Shown here: piece by piece, positions 48,515-57,140 of the stretch | Layout: every line of letters begins with the position of its first letter | How positions within the stretch are numbered: the stretch's first letter is position 1 | NCBI GenBank assembly: GCA_964584165.1 | Contig: CAZOYW010000013.1 | Coordinates: 1-64,000, forward strand | DNA length: 64,000 nucleotides | Source of the DNA: CAZKCI01 sp964584165 | Lineage (GTDB): Bacteria; Auribacterota; Erginobacteria; Erginobacterales; CAZKCI01 | Direction of reading: 5' to 3' | Translations under genes and position numbers: made by a program | The notes under the pieces: generated by a model | Databases searched by the model: none | What the model was told of the DNA's origin: nothing | The model's input: the letters and a program-made list of their open reading frames with translations, nothing else

Positions 48515-50770
48515 ATGAAGAAGAAAGCCCGCTCTTTCGCCAGCGGCCTCCACGGCCACGCCGGGACCGAGGCCCTCCTCGCCGCGATCCCGGACCTGAT
48601 GTTCCGGCTCAGCCGGGAGGGCGTCTTCCTCTCCTACAAGGCGGACCAGCGGGCGGACCTCGCCTTCTCTCCCCAGCGCTTCCTGGGCAAGAGCGTCCGC
48701 GCAGTGATGCCGGGGGAGGTGGCCGAGACGACGTTGCGCCACATCCGCCGGGCCATCGCCAGCGGTCGGGTGCAGACCTTCGAATACCGCCTGATCCGGG
48801 GCGAGAAGACCTTCACCTGCGAGGCGCGGATGGCCCGGAGCGGGCCGGACGAGGTCCTGGTCCTGGTCCGGGACATCAGCGAGCGGAAGGAGGCCGAGGA
48901 GACGCTCTCCCAGTCCGCCTTCTTCTACCGCACCCTTTTCAACCTCTCCCCGAGCGGGATCATCCTCGCCGACCGCGAGGGGAAGATCATCGAGGCCAAC
49001 CCGGCCGTCTGCCGCTACGTCGATTTCCACCGGGACGAGATCATCGGCCTCCACCTCCACCACCTGATCCACCCGGACGACCGGCCGGCCCTGGAGCGCC
49101 ACCTCTACCGCATCGTCGCCGGCCGGACCGTCAAGACGGTCCTGAAGGGTTTGCGCAAGGACCGCTCCTCCTGCTGGCTGGGGATGAGCGCCAAGAAGTT
49201 CGTCCTCCCCGACGGCCGGGACGGCATCCTTCTCCTCGCCTCCGACATCAGCGAGCGCGTCTCCGCCGAGGAGGACTTGCGGGACTCGGAGGAGAAATAC
49301 CGCAGCCTCTTCGAGCTCTCGCCGGTGGGGGTCATCCTCTTCAACCCGGAGGGGGAGATCGTCTCGGTCAACGACCGGGCCTGCGCCATCTCCGGCTGGG
49401 ACCGCAACGAGCTCCTGCGGCGCTCGATCCGGGACATCGTGCCGGGGAAGATCGCCGACGATTTCCCCCGCCTCTTCCGGTCCCTGCGCCGGCAGGGCCG
49501 CCTCTTCCTGGAGTCGGAGGGGCGCCGCCGCGGCGGGGAGGTCTTCCCGATCGAGCTCTCCATCACCCTCTTCCGCTGGCGGGGGGAGGAGCTGGCCCAG
49601 GTGCTGGTCAAGGACATCACCGCCCGCCGCCGGGCGGACCGGGAGATCTCCATGCTCGCCCAGGCCCTGAAGTCGATCAGCGACGCCGTCACCGTCACCG
49701 ACATGGAAGACCGGCTCCTCTTCGCCAACCAGGCTTTCTTCGACATCTACGGCTACTCCCCGGATGAGGTCCGGTTGCGCCCGATCAGCCTGATCCGCTC
49801 GCCCCGCAACCCCCCGAAGCTGGTGCGCGGGATCCTCCCGGGCACCCTCAAGGGGGGCTGGCGGGGCGAGCTCTTCAACCTGAAAAAGGACGGCACGGAG
49901 TTCCCGGTCGCCCTGGTCACCTCGGTGGTCAAGGACGAGCGGGGAAGGCCGATCGCCCTGATCGGCGTGGCCCGCGACGTCACGGAACGGAAGAAGTCGG
50001 ACGAAAGGCTCCGGCGGGCGACCGACGAGCTGGAGAAGAAGAACCGGGAGCTCGAGGATCTGAGCCAGCTCAAGTCCACCTTCGTCTCGGTGGTCTCCCA
50101 CGAGCTGCGCACGCCGCTCGCCTCCATCCGCCTCGGGCTCGCCCAGATCCTGGCCGGGAAGCTCGACGAGCGGACCGGGCACGACGTCCTCGCCCTCTCC
50201 CTGGCCGAGGCGGAGCGGCTGATCCGGATCATCAACAACCTCCTCGACATCTCGGCGATCGAGTCGCGCCGGATCGTCCTCCACAACCAGCCGGTGCGGT
50301 TCGCCGCCCTGGCCGAGAAGGCCCTGGCCTCCCTGCGGGCGGAGGCCGCGCGGCGGAAGGTGGCGCTGACGCTGAAAGCGGGGAAGATCCCCGCCATCAC
50401 GGGCGACCCGGACCGCCTGGAGCAGGTCCTGATCAACCTGGTCGGGAACGCGGTCAAGTTCACGCCCGCGGGCGGGGAGGTCGCGGTCGAGGTCCGCGCC
50501 ACCCCGCGCGACCTCCGCGTCCGCGTCCGCGACACCGGGATCGGGATCGCCCGGGAGCATATCCCGGAGCTCTTCACCAAGTTCAAGCAGTTCGGACTCC
50601 CGCCGGGCGGCGGGGAGCGGGGGAGCGGGCTCGGTCTCGCCATCACCCGGGAGCTGGTCGAGCTCCACGGGGGGAAGATCGCGGCCCAAAGCGCTCCGGG
50701 GAAAGGTTCCACCTTCACCTTCACCCTCCCCCGGAGACAGCCTGAGAGAACACCGTCGGCCCAGGGCTGA
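48515..50770 (+). CDS. Soluble multi-PAS sensor histidine kinase
   Basis: A 751-residue kinase with no clear membrane segment. About four PAS domains precede the kinase core: LLAAIPDLMFRLSREGVF, FNLSPSGIILADREGKII, FELSPVGVILFNPEGEIV and ISDAVTVTDMEDRLLFAN. HisKA follows, with the phospho-accepting histidine H529 in VVSHELRTPLASI. The ATPase shows NLVGNAVKFTPAGG, DTGIGIAREHI and GSGLGLAIT. It should sense an internal redox, ligand or light cue and phosphorylate the receiver encoded just upstream. ATG 48515 is chosen; no SD seen. Confidence 0.93.
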   Translation: MKKKARSFASGLHGHAGTEALLAAIPDLMFRLSREGVFLSYKADQRADLAFSPQRFLGKSVRAVMPGEVAETTLRHIRRAIASGRVQTFEYRLIRGEKTFTCEARMARSGPDEVLVLVRDISERKEAEETLSQSAFFYRTLFNLSPSGIILADREGKIIEANPAVCRYVDFHRDEIIGLHLHHLIHPDDRPALERHLYRIVAGRTVKTVLKGLRKDRSSCWLGMSAKKFVLPDGRDGILLLASDISERVSAEEDLRDSEEKYRSLFELSPVGVILFNPEGEIVSVNDRACAISGWDRNELLRRSIRDIVPGKIADDFPRLFRSLRRQGRLFLESEGRRRGGEVFPIELSITLFRWRGEELAQVLVKDITARRRADREISMLAQALKSISDAVTVTDMEDRLLFANQAFFDIYGYSPDEVRLRPISLIRSPRNPPKLVRGILPGTLKGGWRGELFNLKKDGTEFPVALVTSVVKDERGRPIALIGVARDVTERKKSDERLRRATDELEKKNRELEDLSQLKSTFVSVVSHELRTPLASIRLGLAQILAGKLDERTGHDVLALSLAEAERLIRIINNLLDISAIESRRIVLHNQPVRFAALAEKALASLRAEAARRKVALTLKAGKIPAITGDPDRLEQVLINLVGNAVKFTPAGGEVAVEVRATPRDLRVRVRDTGIGIAREHIPELFTKFKQFGLPPGGGERGSGLGLAITRELVELHGGKIAAQSAPGKGSTFTFTLPRRQPERTPSAQG

Positions 50771-50774
50771 TGCC

Positions 50775-50802
50775 TTGACATCGCGCGACATGATGATATG
50801 AT
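50775..50802 (+). promoter_or_regulatory. Promoter of vapBC, giving a leaderless mRNA
   Basis: Consensus TTGACA (50775-50780), a 16-bp spacer, then TATGAT (50797-50802). The expected transcription start, about 7 bp after the -10, coincides with ATG 50809. No SD precedes that ATG. Confidence 0.7.
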
Positions 50803-50808
50803 GTTAGC

Positions 50809-51054
50809 ATGAGAACTACTTTGACCATAGACGATGACGTTCTGGATCGCGCGCGGTCGCTCGCGCGCAAGATCAGCGCGCCCCTCCGCGGCGTGATCAA
50901 CGATGCCCTGAGGGCCGGTCTGGACGTGGTCGAGAAACCGGCCCTGGTCCGGCCCTATCGAACCAGCCCGAGCCGGATGGGCTTGAAACCGGGCAAGAAC
51001 GTCGATAACGTCCAGGAACTGCTGGCCCAGATCGAGGAGGAGTCCCATCGGTGA
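50809..51054 (+). CDS. vapB: VapB-type antitoxin
   Basis: An 81-residue ribbon-helix-helix type antitoxin: RTTLTIDDDVLDRARSLARK at the DNA-binding N-terminus, then GVINDALRAGLDVV, and a flexible C-terminus (GKNVDNVQELLAQIEEE) that would wrap the toxin. Type II antitoxins usually bind their own promoter. Its stop overlaps the toxin start by 4 bp. The pair is isolated after the histidine kinase, a typical place for a transferred toxin-antitoxin cassette. Confidence 0.88.
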   Translation: MRTTLTIDDDVLDRARSLARKISAPLRGVINDALRAGLDVVEKPALVRPYRTSPSRMGLKPGKNVDNVQELLAQIEEESHR

Positions 51055-51482
51055 TCCTGGTCGACGCCAATATCCTGCTCTACGCCGAGGATGAACTCAG
51101 CCCCTGCCATGCCGAAGCCCGCGCCTGGTGGGACGGCCAACTCTCCGGGACCTCTCCCGTCGGTCTTTGCTGGGAGGTCATCAGCGCCTTCATCCGCATC
51201 AGCACCAATCCGCACGTCTACGACCACCCCCTGGCCCTCGGCCAGGCGATCGATCGGGTGCGGAGCTGGCTCGACCAGCCGTGCGTTAGCCTGGTCGTTC
51301 CCACCACGCGCCACTGGGCGTTGTTCCGAAAACTCCTCGTAGAAGGCCAGGCCGCCGCGAACCTCGTCACCGACGCCCAGATGGCGGCGCTGGCCCTGGA
51401 ACACGGTTGCGAGCTCGTCTCCACCGACGCGGACTTCTCGCGCTTCCCCGGCCTGCGCTGGCGCAATCCCTTGAAGCCCTGA
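51051..51482 (+). CDS. vapC: VapC-type PIN-domain ribonuclease toxin
   Basis: A 143-residue PIN-domain protein. The metal-binding acids are visible: ILVDANILLYA (D5), CWEVISAFIRI (E), LVTDAQMAALAL (D) and STDADFSRFPGL (D). It should cleave tRNA or rRNA when VapB is degraded. It starts at GTG 51051 within GTGA, overlapping vapB by 4 bp, so the two are translationally coupled. Length and motifs are complete, so it is probably active. Confidence 0.92.
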   Translation: MILVDANILLYAEDELSPCHAEARAWWDGQLSGTSPVGLCWEVISAFIRISTNPHVYDHPLALGQAIDRVRSWLDQPCVSLVVPTTRHWALFRKLLVEGQAAANLVTDAQMAALALEHGCELVSTDADFSRFPGLRWRNPLKP

Positions 51483-51498
51483 GAAGTTTGGAATTTTG

Positions 51499-51650
51499 AT
51501 GTTGACGCCGGGGCTAGGGGCTGCTAGAGTACCGCCCGAATCTGAGGTTTCGGCTCAGTCGGTTTCTCCCTCGTTGTTTATCGCCGCGCTGCTTTGCCCT
51601 GCGGCGATAAATAAAAATACAAAACCACAACCCCTAGCCATCACCCCCGC
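51499..51650. repeat. Inverted GGGGCTAGGGGC pair with an internal hairpin
   Basis: GCCGGGGCTAGGGGCTG near 51509 is complementary to ACAACCCCTAGCCATCACCC (right, about 51628). Between them TTTATCGCCGC...GCGGCGATAAA (51577-51612) forms a perfect 11-bp stem. It could terminate vapBC. It forms part of the 220-bp spacer before polA. Confidence 0.7.
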
Positions 51651-51702
51651 GCAGTTTTAGTTGGTCGCTCCCTCCGTTTTTCCGCCGTCTCCCCGCGGTT
51701 TC

Positions 51703-54330
51703 ATGAAAAAATTTCTTTTGATCGACGGTATGTCCACCGCCTACCGGGCGTTCTATGCCATCCGGGGTCTCACCACCTCCCGGGGCCAGCCGACCAACGC
51801 CGTTTACGGCTTCATCCGGATGCTGAAGAAGATCCTCAAGGAGTACGGGCCCGACCACGTGGCGGTGGCGGGCGACTCCCGGGGGCCCACCTTCCGCCAC
51901 CAGAGGTTCAAGGACTACAAGGCCACCCGGAAGCCCATGCCGGACGACCTCTCCTCCCAGATCCCCCTTATCCGGCGGGCGGCCGAGGGCTACGGCATCC
52001 CCTGGATCGCCGCCCCGGGCTACGAGGCCGACGACATCCTGGCCACGCTCGCCCGCCGGGCGGCGGAGGCGGGGTCGGAAGTCTACATCCTGACCGGCGA
52101 CAAGGACCTCCTGCAGATGGTGAACGACCGGATCCGGGTGATCAGCCCCCACGGGGAGGGCACCCTCTTCGACGCCCCGGCGGTCCGGGAGACCTACGGG
52201 GTCGATCCGGAGCGGATCCCCGAGATCCTCGCCCTGATGGGCGACGCCATCGACAACGTCCCCGGCGTCCCCGGGGTGGGGGAGAAGACGGCGGTGGCCC
52301 TGATCCGCGACCACGGGACACTGGAGGGGGTCCTCGCCCACGCCGCCGAGGTGAAGAACGCCCGGGTGCGCGAGAGCCTCACCCGCTTCGCCGACCAGGC
52401 CCGGGTCTCCCGCGAGCTCACCCGCCTCGACACCGCCGTCCCGCTCCCGGCCGATTGGGAGGAACTCGCCCGCCGGGAGCCGTCCTGGGACGCGCTGCGC
52501 GACCTCTTCCGCGAGCTCGAGTTCTCCCAGCTTCTGGCCGAGCTCCCCCCCGAGAAGCAGGAGGAGGTGGCCTGCGAGATCCTCTCCGGGGAAAAGGCCC
52601 CGGAGCGCTTTCGGTCCCTGACCGCCGGGCTTTCCGGGTGCGCCGTCGCCTGCGACATCGCCCCCGGCCATTTCCGGGACGCCGGGCTCAACGGCCTGGC
52701 GGTCTGCCGGGAGCCGGGGAAGGCCTTTTACCTGGAGCTCTCCGGGGAGGAGAGCGTCCGTGCCGCCGCCGATCTCCTGGGCGATCCCGCGGTCGCCAAG
52801 TCCGTCCACGACGCCAAGGCCGCCGCCCACGCCTGCCTCAACGCCGGCTTCGCCCTGCGCGGCGTGGCCTGGGACGGCCTCCTCGCCTCCTACCTCCTGA
52901 ACCCCTCCCGTCCGGACCACGGGCTGGACTCCCTCGCCCGCGAGCACCTCTTACGGGCGCTGCCCGTCTCCGCCCGGGACGGCGAGCTCGGCGAGCGCGA
53001 CTCTCGCGCCCGCGCCGCCGCCGCGTCCGCCTCCGCCGTTTTCGAGCTCCGGGAAAAGCTCCTGCCGGTCCTCGAATCCCATGGACTTGCCCCCCTGCTT
53101 CGGGAGATGGAGATCCCCCTCTCCGCGATCCTGGCCGGGATGGAAAGAGCGGGGATGGCGATCGATCGGGGGAGGCTGGAACAGATGTCCGCCCAGCTCG
53201 CCGTCCGACTCGACGGCCTGGCCGGGGAGATGCGGGAGCTGGCCGGGGAAGATTTCAACCTGAACTCGCCCAAGCAGCTTGCCCACATCCTCTTCGACAA
53301 GCTTCAGCTCCCGCGGGGGAAGAAGATCAAGACCGGCTACTCGACCGACGTCAAGGTCCTGACCCGGCTCTCCGCCGTCCACGAGCTCCCGGCCAAGATC
53401 CTCGCCTTCCGCCAGCTCTTCAAGCTGAAGTCGACCTACGTCGACGCCCTCCCCGCCCTGGTCAACCCCCGGACCCTCCGGATCCACTCCACCTTCCACC
53501 AGGCGGTGACCGCGACCGGGCGGCTCTCCTCGGCCAACCCGAACCTCCAGAACATCCCGATCCGGACCGAGATCGGGAACGAGATCCGCAAGGCCTTCGT
53601 CCCCCGCCCCGAGGGGACGATCTTCATCGCGGCCGATTACTCCCAGATCGACCTGCGGGTCCTCGCCCACCTCTCGGAGGACCCGCTTCTCCTCGAGGCC
53701 TTCGCCCGGGGCGAGGACATCCACGCCTTCACCGCCTCCCAGATCTTCGGCGTCCCGCTCTCCGGGGTGACCGAGGAGATGCGGCGGAGGGCCAAGACGG
53801 TGAACTTCGGGATCATCTACGGGATGGGCCCCTTCGGCCTGGCCGAGGACCTCGGGATCAGCCAGAAGGAGGCGGAGCTCTTTATCCGCGAGTATTTCCA
53901 GAGATACCGGGGCGTCGAGGCCTATATCCGCTCCTCCCTGGAGGAGGCGAAGAAGAAGGGCTACGTGGTCACCATCTTCCAGCGCCGCCGCTACCTGCCG
54001 GAGCTTATGAGCGAACAGGTCAACGTCCGCCGTTTCGGCGAGCGGACCGCGATCAACACGCCGATCCAGGGCTCGGCGGCCGACATCATCAAGCGGGCGA
54101 TGATCGAGATCGACCGCCGTCTCGCCGGCGAGCCGCTCTCCTCCCGCCCCCTCCTCCAGATCCACGACGAGCTCCTCTTCGAAGGTCCGCCGGCCGAGGC
54201 GGCGCGGCTCGTCCCCCTGGTCCGCTCCGCCATGGAGTCGGCGGCCGAGCTCAAGGTCCGCCTCAAGGTCTCGGTGAGCGCGGGAAAGAGCTGGGGGGAG
54301 ATGGCAGAGTGGAAGGGTGAAGGCGCATGA
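51703..54330 (+). CDS. polA: DNA polymerase I
   Basis: An 875-residue Family A polymerase. Residues 1 to about 290 are the 5'-3' nuclease (LLIDGMSTAYRAFYAI, GYEADDILATLA, TGDKDLLQMV, GDAIDNVPGVPGVGEKTA). The middle domain (about 310-470) resembles the 3'-5' exonuclease fold but lacks the usual DxE and YxxxD acids, so proofreading is probably lost, as in Taq. The polymerase has TGRLSSANPNLQNIPIR, AADYSQIDLR (D645), RRRAKTVNFGIIYGM and the QIHDE motif (D822). ATG 51703 is the family start. The stop overlaps coaE. Confidence 0.95.
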   Translation: MKKFLLIDGMSTAYRAFYAIRGLTTSRGQPTNAVYGFIRMLKKILKEYGPDHVAVAGDSRGPTFRHQRFKDYKATRKPMPDDLSSQIPLIRRAAEGYGIPWIAAPGYEADDILATLARRAAEAGSEVYILTGDKDLLQMVNDRIRVISPHGEGTLFDAPAVRETYGVDPERIPEILALMGDAIDNVPGVPGVGEKTAVALIRDHGTLEGVLAHAAEVKNARVRESLTRFADQARVSRELTRLDTAVPLPADWEELARREPSWDALRDLFRELEFSQLLAELPPEKQEEVACEILSGEKAPERFRSLTAGLSGCAVACDIAPGHFRDAGLNGLAVCREPGKAFYLELSGEESVRAAADLLGDPAVAKSVHDAKAAAHACLNAGFALRGVAWDGLLASYLLNPSRPDHGLDSLAREHLLRALPVSARDGELGERDSRARAAAASASAVFELREKLLPVLESHGLAPLLREMEIPLSAILAGMERAGMAIDRGRLEQMSAQLAVRLDGLAGEMRELAGEDFNLNSPKQLAHILFDKLQLPRGKKIKTGYSTDVKVLTRLSAVHELPAKILAFRQLFKLKSTYVDALPALVNPRTLRIHSTFHQAVTATGRLSSANPNLQNIPIRTEIGNEIRKAFVPRPEGTIFIAADYSQIDLRVLAHLSEDPLLLEAFARGEDIHAFTASQIFGVPLSGVTEEMRRRAKTVNFGIIYGMGPFGLAEDLGISQKEAELFIREYFQRYRGVEAYIRSSLEEAKKKGYVVTIFQRRRYLPELMSEQVNVRRFGERTAINTPIQGSAADIIKRAMIEIDRRLAGEPLSSRPLLQIHDELLFEGPPAEAARLVPLVRSAMESAAELKVRLKVSVSAGKSWGEMAEWKGEGA

Positions 54331-54938
54331 AGGGGCCCTCCGCCCAGCGCCCCTGGAGGATCGGGCTCACCGGGGGATTCGGGACGGGGAAGTCGACCGT
54401 GGCCGCCCTCTTCGCCGCCCGCGGGGCCTTGGTCGTCGACGCCGATCGCCTCTCCCGGCGGACGCTCCGGCGCGGGACGGCCGGTTACCGGGAAGCGGTT
54501 AGGGCCTTCGGGCCCGGGATCCTGGACCGGGCGGGGAGGATCCGGCGGCGGGCGCTCGCCGCGGCGGTCTTCGGGAAACCGCGGCGGCTCCGGCTTCTGA
54601 ACCGGATCGTCCATCCCCCGGTGATCCGGGAGCTCAAGAGGGCGCTCAGAAGGTCCCGCCGGCCGGCGGTGGGGGTCGTCCCGCTTCTCTACGAGGCGGG
54701 GACGGAAGCGCTCTTCGACCGCGTGGTCGTCGTGGTCGCCGACCCCGCGACCGTGGTCCGGCGCACGGCGGCGTCGCGGCGGATGACGCCGGAGGAGATC
54801 GCGCGCCGGCAGGCGGCGCAGCTTCCGCTCGGGGAGAAGGCGCGGCGGGCGGACTACGTCGTCGACAACAATGGGAGCCTAGCGAACACCGAGAGACAGG
54901 TCGAGAGGATCTGGAGAGATCTGGGATCTCAGATCTGA
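54327..54938 (+). CDS. coaE: Dephospho-CoA kinase
   Basis: CoaE phosphorylates dephospho-CoA at the 3' ribose hydroxyl, the last step of coenzyme A synthesis. The 203-residue protein has the P-loop GGFGTGKST near residue 16, VVDADRLSRRTL (the DxD element), RLRLLNRIVHPPV, and VVPLLYEAGTEALFDRVVVV. It starts at ATG 54327, overlapping polA by 4 bp (ATGA). The last residues (DLGSQI) and stop are read from a GGGATCTCAGATCTGA word array, so the natural C-terminus may have been changed by the repeat. Confidence 0.9.
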   Translation: MKGPSAQRPWRIGLTGGFGTGKSTVAALFAARGALVVDADRLSRRTLRRGTAGYREAVRAFGPGILDRAGRIRRRALAAAVFGKPRRLRLLNRIVHPPVIRELKRALRRSRRPAVGVVPLLYEAGTEALFDRVVVVVADPATVVRRTAASRRMTPEEIARRQAAQLPLGEKARRADYVVDNNGSLANTERQVERIWRDLGSQI

Positions 54939-55200
54939 GATCTCAGATCTCAGAAGCCGCTGGGCGGCGGCGGAAATCAAAACTCACGAACCGCCGCCCG
55001 CCGGGCGGCGAAAATAACAATTCACAAATAACAAATCACAAGCAAAACACAAAACCCAAAATCCAAGGAACAAAACGGAGGCCGGACGGAAGACGGGTTG
55101 TTTGCAGTTTGTAATTTGGGTTTTGCTTGGAGCTTGTGGTTTGTAAGTTGGGATTTGTAGTTTGGAAGTTGGAATTTGTATTCCAGCGGCTGGCAGGTCG
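54931..55200. repeat. CTCAGATCT array and long inverted CACAAAT/TTTGT word array
   Basis: 54931-54955 is GATCTCAGATCTGAGATCT-like. 55010-55070 repeats CACAAATAACAAATCACAAGC, with a mirror of TTTGTAATTTGGGTTTTGCT words at 55104-55180. It fills most of the 312-bp leader of rho. I see no gene in it. Confidence 0.88.
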
Positions 55201-55250
55201 CTGTTTAAATTCAAATCGAACTTACGGATGCAAGATCAAGGAGGTGTCTG

Positions 55251-56687
55251 ATGGCCCTGTTGGATAAACGGAGAAGAAGCAAGACCGCGGCGGCGGCCGC
55301 CCCGGTCAAGCCGGCGGAAACGACGTGCGCGGCGCCGGAGGAGAAGGCTCCGCCGCCCCCCCCGCCGGCCCCGTCGCCCGCCCCGGCGGCCGCGGAGATC
55401 GACGACACGACCCCGGCCGTCCGGACCCCCCAGGACGTGGACATGGTGACGCTGCAGAAGATGAACGTCCCCGAGCTGATGAACATGGCCCGGGGGCTCA
55501 ACATCGAGTCCGCCCGCTCGCTCAAGAAGCACCAGCTGATCTTCGAGATCCTGAAGGTCCGGGCCGAGCAGAACGGCCACATGTTCGGGGGCGGCGTCCT
55601 GGAGACCCTCCCCGACGGCTTCGGATTCCTCCGCTCGCCGCTTTACAACTACCTGGCCTGCAACGAGGACATCTACGTCTCCCCCTCCCAGATTCGCAAG
55701 TTCGATCTCAGGAACGGCGACACCGTCACCGGGGAGATCCGGCCGCCCAAGGACCGGGAGCGCTTCTTCGCCCTGCTCAAGGTGGAGGCGATCAACTACG
55801 ACACCCCGGAGATCTCCAAGACCAAGTCGTCGTTCGATAACCTCACCCCCCTCTACCCGAACCGGCGCTTTATCCTGGAGACCACCCCGGACGACGTCTC
55901 GATGCGGGTGATGGACCTCCTGACCCCGGTGGGGAAAGGCCAGCGCGGGTTGATCGTAGCCGCGCCGCGGACCGGCAAGACCATGCTCCTGAAGGGCCTG
56001 GCCAACGCCATCCTGGCCAACTCCCCCGAGGTGAAGATGATCGTGCTCCTGATCGACGAGCGTCCGGAGGAGGTGACCGACTTCGAGCGCAGCGTCCACA
56101 ACGCCGAGGTGGTCTCCTCCACCTTCGACGAGAATCCGGAGCGGCACGTCCGGGTGGCCGAGATCGTGATCGAGAAGGCCAAGCGCCTGGTCGAGCACGG
56201 CCACGACGTGGTCATTCTGCTCGATTCGATCACCCGCCTGGCCCGGGCCTACAACACCCTCCAGCCCCACAGCGGCAAGGTGCTCTCGGGCGGGATTGAG
56301 TCGAGCGCCTTGACCAAGCCCAAGAAGTTCTTCGGAGCGGCCCGCAACGTGGAGGAGGGGGGATCGCTCACCATCATCGCCACCGCCTTGATCGAGACCG
56401 GCTCCAAGATGGACGACGTGATCTTCGAGGAGTTCAAAGGCACCGGCAACCTGGAGCTGAACCTCGACCGCAAGCTGACCGAGAAGAGGATCTTCCCCTC
56501 GATCAACATCGAGAAATCGGGGACCCGCAAGGAGGAACTCCTCCTCCACAAGGACGAGCTGCAGCGGATCTGGCTCCTGCGCAAGGGCCTCTCCTCGATG
56601 TCCCCGACCGACGGCATGGAGCTCCTGATCGGGAAGCTGAAGAAGACCAAGACCAACGCGGAGTTCCTCATGTCTTTGAAAGTGTAG
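55251..56687 (+). CDS. rho: Transcription termination factor Rho
   Basis: A hexameric RNA-dependent ATPase that ends transcripts. The 478-residue protein has a Pro/Ala-rich N-terminal extension (about residues 15-60), then Rho_N (VPELMNMARGLNIESARSLKK) and the RNA-binding domain (GVLETLPDGFGFLRSP, NYLACNEDIYVSPSQIRKF). The Walker A reads AAPRTGKT rather than the common PPKAGKT. MIVLLIDERPEEVTDF, LARAYN and GGIESSALTKPKKFFGAARN follow. AAGGAGGTG precedes ATG 55251. A long hairpin covers its stop codon. Confidence 0.95.
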   Translation: MALLDKRRRSKTAAAAAPVKPAETTCAAPEEKAPPPPPPAPSPAPAAAEIDDTTPAVRTPQDVDMVTLQKMNVPELMNMARGLNIESARSLKKHQLIFEILKVRAEQNGHMFGGGVLETLPDGFGFLRSPLYNYLACNEDIYVSPSQIRKFDLRNGDTVTGEIRPPKDRERFFALLKVEAINYDTPEISKTKSSFDNLTPLYPNRRFILETTPDDVSMRVMDLLTPVGKGQRGLIVAAPRTGKTMLLKGLANAILANSPEVKMIVLLIDERPEEVTDFERSVHNAEVVSSTFDENPERHVRVAEIVIEKAKRLVEHGHDVVILLDSITRLARAYNTLQPHSGKVLSGGIESSALTKPKKFFGAARNVEEGGSLTIIATALIETGSKMDDVIFEEFKGTGNLELNLDRKLTEKRIFPSINIEKSGTRKEELLLHKDELQRIWLLRKGLSSMSPTDGMELLIGKLKKTKTNAEFLMSLKV

Positions 56688-56718
56688 AGTCCCCGGAGGG
56701 GACTCTACGCTTTCAAAG
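56674..56718 (+). terminator. 21-bp hairpin over the rho stop codon
   Basis: CTTTGAAAGTGTAGAGTCCCC (56674-56694, cited here as two halves CTTTGAAAGT and GTAGAGTCCCC) pairs with 56698-56718 around a GGA loop, with one U-G wobble. The left arm encodes the last residues and the stop. No T tract follows, so it may protect the mRNA end rather than terminate. Confidence 0.65.
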
Positions 56719-56739
56719 AGTTGGAATCCGCACTACAAT
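56711..56739 (+). promoter_or_regulatory. Candidate promoter of rpmE
   Basis: TTTCAA (56711-56716), a 17-bp spacer, then TACAAT (56734-56739). It would give a leader of about 80 nt that includes the hairpin at 56800-56826. Confidence 0.4.
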
Positions 56740-56799
56740 AGGTTGTCGCATCGGAAGATCGCATGGTGCCCAGGAAGGCCGTCCGATCGAGGAACAACC

Positions 56800-56826
56800 T
56801 TAAAATATTCCGGAGGAATATTTTAA
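56800..56826 (+). promoter_or_regulatory. Hairpin that holds the rpmE ribosome binding site
   Basis: TTAAAATATTCC (56800-56811) and GGAATATTTTAA (56815-56826) are perfect 12-bp arms around a GGA loop. The Shine-Dalgarno GGAGG (56812-56816) spans the loop and the base of the right arm, and the hairpin ends one base before ATG 56828. Folding would hide the site, so translation of L31 is probably controlled by opening this stem. Confidence 0.7.
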
Positions 56827-56827
56827 A

Positions 56828-57040
56828 ATGAAGGAAAAGATCCATCCCGACTACCGGGAGACCACCATCGTCTGCGCCTGCGGCGAGGTGATCCGGACCC
56901 GGGCCACCCGCCAGAACATGAAGGTGGGAGTCTGCTCCAAGTGCCACCCCCTCTTCACCGGGAAGCAGAAGCTCGTCGACACCGAGGGGCGGGTGGAGCG
57001 GTTCAAGAAAAAGTACGCCAAGAAGCAGTCGCCGGCGTAG
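56828..57040 (+). CDS. rpmE: Ribosomal protein L31, zinc type
   Basis: A 70-residue large-subunit protein. It keeps the zinc ligands C-x-C and C-x-x-C: VCACGEVIRTRATRQNMK and GVCSKCHPLFTGKQKLVDTEGRVERF (motif CSKCHP). The C+ type suggests zinc is not limiting for this paralogue. It lies after rho and before prfA, the order rho-rpmE-prfA-prmC known in many bacteria. A hairpin sequesters its SD. Confidence 0.96.
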   Translation: MKEKIHPDYRETTIVCACGEVIRTRATRQNMKVGVCSKCHPLFTGKQKLVDTEGRVERFKKKYAKKQSPA

Positions 57041-57061
57041 GTCGCACGACGAAGGGAGTCT

Positions 57062-57129
57062 TGTGGGAGGGGCGTCCCCGCTTGCCCCGATTGCTGTTTG
57101 TCGGGGCAAGCGGGGACGCCGCTCCCACA
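57062..57129. repeat. REP-like GTGGGAGGGGCG hairpin
   Basis: The arms 57062-57090 and 57101-57129 (TGTGGGAG, GGCGTCCCCGCTTGCCCCG) match over 29 bp with one mismatch around TTGCTGTTTG. Relatives: 30300-30510, 59256-59300 and 62801-62920. It directly precedes the prfA start and lies in frame with it. Confidence 0.9.
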
Positions 57130-57140
57130 TTTTCGCAGAC

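Noticed and set aside
54939..55250. A structured RNA gene or rho leader attenuator
   Set aside because: The pairing seen is explained by the inverted CACAAAT array. I found no tRNA, 4.5S or 6S-like core.
57063..57140. An N-terminal extension of RF1
   Set aside because: It would be the translation of a REP hairpin. Other RF1 proteins have no such part.
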